From Hsuehochloa calcarea (Eukaryota; Streptophyta; Magnoliopsida; Poales; Poaceae): a stretch of 64,000 nucleotides of DNA. Positions 58,891 to 64,000 of this stretch are shown piece after piece (position 1 is the first letter of the stretch; each line of letters begins with the position of its first letter). The notes below the pieces were generated by a model. The model was not told the DNA's origin. It worked only from the letters and a program-made list of their open reading frames with translations, and ran no database searches. Location of the stretch: positions 58,947,519-59,011,518 of the forward strand of contig CM070594.1 in assembly GCA_036346395.1 (NCBI GenBank), given 5' to 3'. Both the position numbers and the translations under genes were made by a program.

Positions 58891-59449
58891 AAGCCGCTGC
58901 CTCTAATGAGAGCCACACATGCGGTACATCCTTCATCTATTGGCCCATGATAGGAAGGTCTCTTCACACAAAAACAATTGAACTGGCTGCCTCCTGCATC
59001 TGTTGCATGTGCGCCCAGTGCGTGGGTGCCTTGCCTTGCCAAGCCGCTATACACACGCTCAGATGCGGCGGGCCACCGCTTGACCACTTGGTTCGCCGTC
59101 ACGCGCTTGAGAGCCGAGCAACGTGCGCACCTCCTGCGCCCGCTGCAAGCGTGTGGGTTCCACCTCCCTCTGAAGTGCTTGCATCAACTACATGCGCCTG
59201 GGAGCCAGAGCCTCCTCGCAGCCGCCCAACGATCCGGATCGTAACCAACCGGGTAGGACGGTGACATCTCGTCTGTGGGACCCCAAGAATCGAGTACCAC
59301 AGCGTCGCATCTTCGCCTAACACGAAAAAAGAGAACTAACTTCGTTTGGATAGTTCCATACCTAGTTTGATACCCCAGTTCCACTCTAGCTCCTCCACGT
59401 TGTGCTTCAGACAAACCGTCTTACCAGTTTTCAGAAAAACTTTGTATAA

Positions 59450-61300
59450 CTAGTTCGGGGATGTTTTCACCTTAATCAACAGATCTTTATTTTTATCATA
59501 GACACGCAAGACCCCATCCTGCAGCTCCACCATGCACCCTTCTTCAGCCAACTGTCTGAGACTGGGTATGTTAATGCACAGACTCGGTATAAAGTATATT
59601 TCAAGCAACATCTTCTGATCGCCATTCTTGCATTGCAGCATCATTGTACCTTTGCCTCTTACATGCACTATGGAGCCATCGCCAAACTTGATTTTCCTCC
59701 AAATCTTTTTATTGAGCTCATGAAACATGAGCGATCTCCCGTCATGTGATTGCTTGCTCAATTGTCTAAGTACCACAGACCAGTATGATCGTGGTTGCCC
59801 CTCTGTGTGTAGTTTAGGAACTACGTTCTCCTCGTTCAACATCACAATGATCGACGCCTCTTTGATACACAAGGAGAGAAGCAGGGTCGGCTCGTCGTCG
59901 TCTTCATAGGCTCGGGTGAGGTTTATCTCCTCGTTCTTCTTCTTGCTTCGGCAATCTAAAGTGTAATGTCTGTACCTGTCACAGTTGAAGCACTTTATTT
60001 GGGTACGGCACTCCGACGTATAGTGATCGAATTTATCACATTCAAAACACTTGAGATGTGACTTATCATGGTTTCTGTCACCACCACCTTGCCCAGACTT
60101 GTCTCCACATCCACCTCTGTCACCTCAGCCACTCTGACCGCCTCGCCCACGCCCGCGCCGACGCTCGCGACTACTTGATGAGCCACAATCGTACTCCTCC
60201 GATGATTCCTTATGAAACTGCCTACCACCGCTTCTTGCATCTCACTTTAACAGCAACGTCTACTCGTTACGGGTCTGCTACCCCTTCGGAAGCTCCTCAT
60301 GTGCCTTGTGGGAACCGGTGATCTACTCGATCTTCTTTTTCTCTAGATCGGAGGAGTACATGAACATGGTGACAACAAGTATGAACTTTTTTGGTAACAC
60401 GTGCAGGTATTTCTTCACTGCCACAGATTCTTCTATCTTATCGCCGAGAGAGATAATATGATTGTGCAGTGAAGTTAGCTTGCCGGTGAACTCATCCACC
60501 GACTAGGTTTCTCCCATCTGGAGATTCTCAAACTCGTTGCGCAAATTATGGAGTCGTACCTCCTTCACGCGGTCAACTCCCTCGTACATCTTCTGAAGCG
60601 TCACCCATACTTCACGTACCGTCTCTTTCCCAATGAGCTGATGTATCATCGAGTCTGGCACCGCCTGATAGATATGGCCAAAGTCGTCTGGTTCACCTTG
60701 TCATCCACCTCCTTGTCCTTCTTCTTTGGATCGATTGCACCCCAAACTCCCTGAACGCGCATGTTTGTTTTTATCTTTATTGCCCACATCAGGTAATTGT
60801 TGATCGTTAGGAGAGGATATAGTAGGGAGATTGGCCCATTTTGGATCTTCACCTTCTCACCTGTAACCTTTAGGTGCCAACAAGATCAGCATATTTTGAT
60901 ACCAATTATTGAAATTTTTAAAAGAGCTTTGCACTGTCTTCTGCTTCGTCCAACGGAAAAAAAAAAACACTCCAGAGAAACGTTCGGCTCGCTCGATCCT
61001 TGCGATGATCCGCTCGGTCTTGCGATGCACCCAACTTTGGTCGCGGGATCCGCTGGTACTGTCCCCAACGTGACCTGCTGCAGATCCTGTCCTCCCGACC
61101 GACGTGACCCGCTCCAGCCACCAAGAAGCGCCCCTGCTCTTCTCGCTTGAAGCAAAGACTCGCTCGGTTGTCTTCACGACTCCACGTCAAGCACGTAAAA
61201 CAGCACCCCCTGCGCCTTTGTCTTCACGTGTTCCTGCTGGAGATTTTAAAACTGCCGAGACAAGCTGAGAACATGAACAATTGAAAACAAGAAACGACAG
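59450..61300 (-). mobile_element. Truncated Copia retrotransposon (gag and start of pol)
   Basis: On the minus strand a primer-binding-site-like TGGTATCAAAAT (60893-60904) is followed within 45 bp by gag (ATG at 60852, NYLMWAIKIKTNMRVQGVW). A pair of zinc knuckles comes next (CFECDKFDHYTSEC and CFNCDRYRHYTLDC, about 60060-59955). The protease-region segment at 59872-59450 follows (IKFGDGSIVHVRGKG, YFIPSLCINIPSLRQLAEEG). Stops and frameshifts interrupt gag. Integrase, reverse transcriptase and the 3' LTR are missing. Part of the 5' LTR should lie above 60907, but its outer end could not be set, so the upper bound is approximate. Confidence 0.75.
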
Positions 61301-62636
61301 GACTTTTGGTGCTACGCACGGCAGTTTTTATTTATTTATTATTTTCTCAACTCATCTATCAAGTCTGATCTCTTCTTCTTTTTACATGTGCTAACGCCTT
61401 CGCCTTGGCCTTTTATTTAGCCATCACAAGTATCCTACTCGCAAACGGATTCAACACGGACAGGTACATGCATACACATACGACTCAGAAACAACTCCTT
61501 GCTACGCCATTTGGTTGAGTGTATGATTTTCTACTGATTGATGCTAAAGACTTGGCTTAGCATGCAAACTAATTATGTATGTTGTCAAAGTATTAATTTA
61601 TCTACTCTCATGATAATTTAGTCCTAAACCACATTTACTGCCTGTGGTTTGGAATGTGGGGTGCACCTTGCTGTTTCTGATGATTTGGCCTCGGCCCCAT
61701 GCTCATCGCTGGCGACGATTCGGCTGTGGTCTTGTGCTTGTGCCTGTGTCCTCACGGGCTTCTTGCTGGACCGCCTGCCTTGGTCAGCTTCACCGCTCAA
61801 CTCCCCCGGGTATGATCCTCTTCTTCCCCCTCTTGTCTCGACGGTGATTGGTGCCCAAGTCACCCTTTTGTTCTTGCGATCTTGGGGAAGGGAATTGTTG
61901 GATGGGATTGTGTCGGGGGAGGATTCCTAGTACTATTGCCACTTTGGTTTCTTGCGGTGTTTTGCATTCAGTGTTGTTTTCGGCTTCTTCCTCTACTCCT
62001 CACTGCGTTCCTTCTCATTTCATCTTCCTAACCCCCTCTTGTCCATCTCGCTCCCTGTGAGTATATTGTAGTGGGTATATTCCAATTATTACTGCAGTTA
62101 ACCAATTGGTTTATGATGGGTTGCCGTGTAATCGTTATTTGAGAAGTTACTAAAATTCCGGGTCGTTTTATGAACTCTATTTGTCGATACAATTTGCTGG
62201 GACTCAACTCAAGTTGATGACTTTGCATGATTGCATCAGGGTCGACATACCCCTGCAATTATTCAGGGGATACATTATTCCTAAAGAAACTTCTCCGTGA
62301 GAAATTTCTAGTCTCTTGTACCGTTTAAATCAGTTTATGCTACTTCAACTATTTTTATCACCTTGTTTTTGGAAGGCACATTTTGGCTCAGCTCTAGCCC
62401 GATCTGGTCTAGCCAGCTCACCCACAATTTAAAGCAGAGAAAATTTTGTGTATGCCACTCAGAGTTGCCCAATTTTGCTGTGTGTCATCCGTAAACGTGA
62501 AATTTTGTGTATGCCACTGGGTTGACCGAACTTGCTTCTCCATGCCATTTTCCACCAAATGAGCAAGTAAACGGTGTAGAGCTCAGTTGGAATGACAATG
62601 TTGCCTCCCATATAGCCAGGAGCAAAAACGATTTTT
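61301..62636. other. Gene-free interval
   Basis: The GC-rich block at 61640-62040 has overlapping open frames on both strands, but none resembles a known protein. The rest is AT-rich and unassigned. Confidence 0.4.
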
Positions 62637-64000
62637 TCTAAATAAAAAAATAAACTATATTTTAATCATTTTTTTTAACAGAAATAACCATCAGTCTCTC
62701 ATCCACCAGGTGACTAGAGTTCTGGACCAAATCGCGCGATTGAGGCCTGTCGACACTCAGTCGTGTGTCAAGCGGACGATGTTGAGTTACGTCGTCCAGT
62801 CGCGCCTCCTCCGCGCTACTGGAAGGCGTCTGCCACCAGTTGCGCCTCCATCATGCGACTGGCAAGCGCCTGACGCCAGTGGTGCCACACTATCACGACT
62901 GAGGGCCAATATTGCTTGATTCCAATTCTCCTACCTGAATCCACTCGCGAGGCAGAAGGAGGGGAAGGGAGGAGAGCACCAACGGCAGAGAAGAGGAGGG
63001 GCGGAGAGGAGAGTGCCAGAGGCAGCAGAGAAGAAGTGGCAACACTCTGCCATCTGCTTTTCATGCCGAAATGACCAGACCCTGGTTCCAGCTTTTCCAC
63101 ATGAATTGACAACTCGCTGAGCTATTCTGTACCCAAAGATTCCTTACAACAGACACGAGGGACTTTCATTCACCAAAATTTACTCCCTCGACACTACATC
63201 CTAACCGCCTATAAAACAAAGGCATATTCCACCACTACAGACAAGACCACATCTGAGCTAGTTTGGAAAACAGGAAGAGGGGAGGGAGAAGAGAGGTACG
63301 GGAGGTCACTCAACCTAGTTTGGGGATGTCGGACTATGGGGAGATGCTATGGAAGCAGAAATAGGCTGCCAAGAAGGCACATACGTACCTTGATAGTTCT
63401 ACTAAGGATGCTCTTGTACAACTAGAGTTTCCACGCCCACAGTGCGACTGTGGTAACTCAACATAGATAATTCAATCTACACATCTTAGTACCACCGCAC
63501 GACTTTCTACATGAGCGGGGATTGCCTCGTAAGTGAATGCCATACTTTGATATTTCACATTGCATGCTGTATTTTAAATATTGCTAACTTTATCTGTGCC
63601 TGGCGGTTGTCGGCGCATTGCTACTTTTTCTAGATGATCGAAAGTCTGGAGAAGTACAATAAGGCAATAAGGCATTCATTCAGCAGGAATACATACTGAA
63701 CTAAATAGTTGCACCCGAGGCCTTTACCCGTTGGAAACCTTACTCAACTGGGAGTGGGGAAGATAAGGGAAAGACACCGATGATCCATGATACCCTTGTT
63801 GCACTGAATATTATTCTGGACAAGGACATGCCTGAAAAAGACCTTTGGGTTGAGTACTGCAAGGTCTGCGCGAAGGCCCACGCCCACAAGAGGGAGTAGG
63901 GTGTATGTCAACAAGACTTACTTGATTTTCATATCAAGTATTTTTCTTTCCAAAAAGCGTGTTCGTATTGTAGTTGTAGTTCGAATCGAAGGTTCATGTA
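62637..64000 (+). mobile_element. Left arm of a second MULE of the 18.7-kb family, cut by the window end
   Basis: 62637-63010 repeats the order of blocks seen at 18730-19050: CTAAATAAA...ATTTTAAT, AGAAATAACYAT, CACCAGGYGACTAG, CTGTCGACACTCAGTCG, then a GAGAGCACMARCGGCAGAGA stretch. The last matches sequence on the far side of the retrotransposon at 25475-25500. That confirms the retrotransposon at 19054-25456 interrupted this same family. The right end lies beyond the window. Confidence 0.7.
63326..63899 (+). pseudogene. Degenerate MULE-associated ORF with a CxC zinc motif
   Basis: From the ATG at 63326 a frame reads MSDYGEMLWKQK, then TAG, then continues AAKKAHTYLDS and FPRPQCDCGNST, resembling GRF-type zinc-finger ORFs carried by grass transposons. 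Later fragments include MIESLEKYNKAI and, ending at 63899, KDLWVEYCKVCAKAHAHKRE. Stops and frameshifts separate them. The assignment is tentative. Confidence 0.4.

Noticed and set aside
61640..62060. Open plus-strand frames in a GC-rich block
   Set aside because: No conserved motif, start context or splice structure. Frames are open on both strands because of composition.

Overview
This is nuclear DNA from a grass (Poaceae). The evidence is plant-type split genes with GT-AG introns, GC-rich first exons, and dense nested transposons: Mutator-like (MULE), CACTA, hAT, LINE and Copia/SIRE-like LTR elements. One CACTA element carries TTTGCCGAGTG-type subterminal repeats, which are common in panicoid grasses, so a panicoid species is a reasonable guess but not proven. 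All family assignments come from reading the sequence; no database search was run.

Layout. 1.7-9.1 kb (+): a 14-exon gene for a RING + PHD finger protein (PHRF1-like, At4g10930-type). 10.5-11.9 kb (-): a frameshifted aspartic protease pseudogene. 14.3-14.5 kb (-): an orphan first exon of mitochondrial ATP synthase subunit g. 15.3-18.4 kb (-): a complete two-exon gene for the complex I subunit NDUFS7/PSST, with a MULE in its intron and a cluster of site II promoter motifs. 18.7-28.7 kb: a decayed mudrA-type MULE, split by an LTR retrotransposon (TSD ACAAC) that itself contains a solo-LTR-like insertion. 28.8-30.9 kb: a truncated duplicate of a locus that recurs at 35.5-39.9 kb, broken by a LINE. 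30.9-35.5 kb: a decayed CACTA-like element. 39.0-39.9 kb (-): an intact single-exon HAD phosphatase with two PHR1-type (P1BS) motifs upstream. 42.8-57.1 kb: a TTTGCCGAGTG CACTA element interrupted by a young 10.8-kb LTR retrotransposon (TSD CCGCG). 57-64 kb: further transposon debris, a partial Copia element and the arm of a second MULE.

Only three genes look intact (PHRF1-like, NDUFS7, phosphatase). NDUFS7 and the ATP synthase g exon both belong to mitochondrial oxidative phosphorylation, but the latter lacks its 3' exon here. The genes show no operon-like cooperation.

The most unusual signal is in the SIRE-like LTRs. They carry arrays of an 11-bp palindrome, CGG-N5-CCG, placed immediately upstream of the LTR TATA region. 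The N5 word differs between element families (AAGTT or TC-x-GA). In the 44-55 kb element the same word recurs in a second array ahead of an internal accessory ORF.
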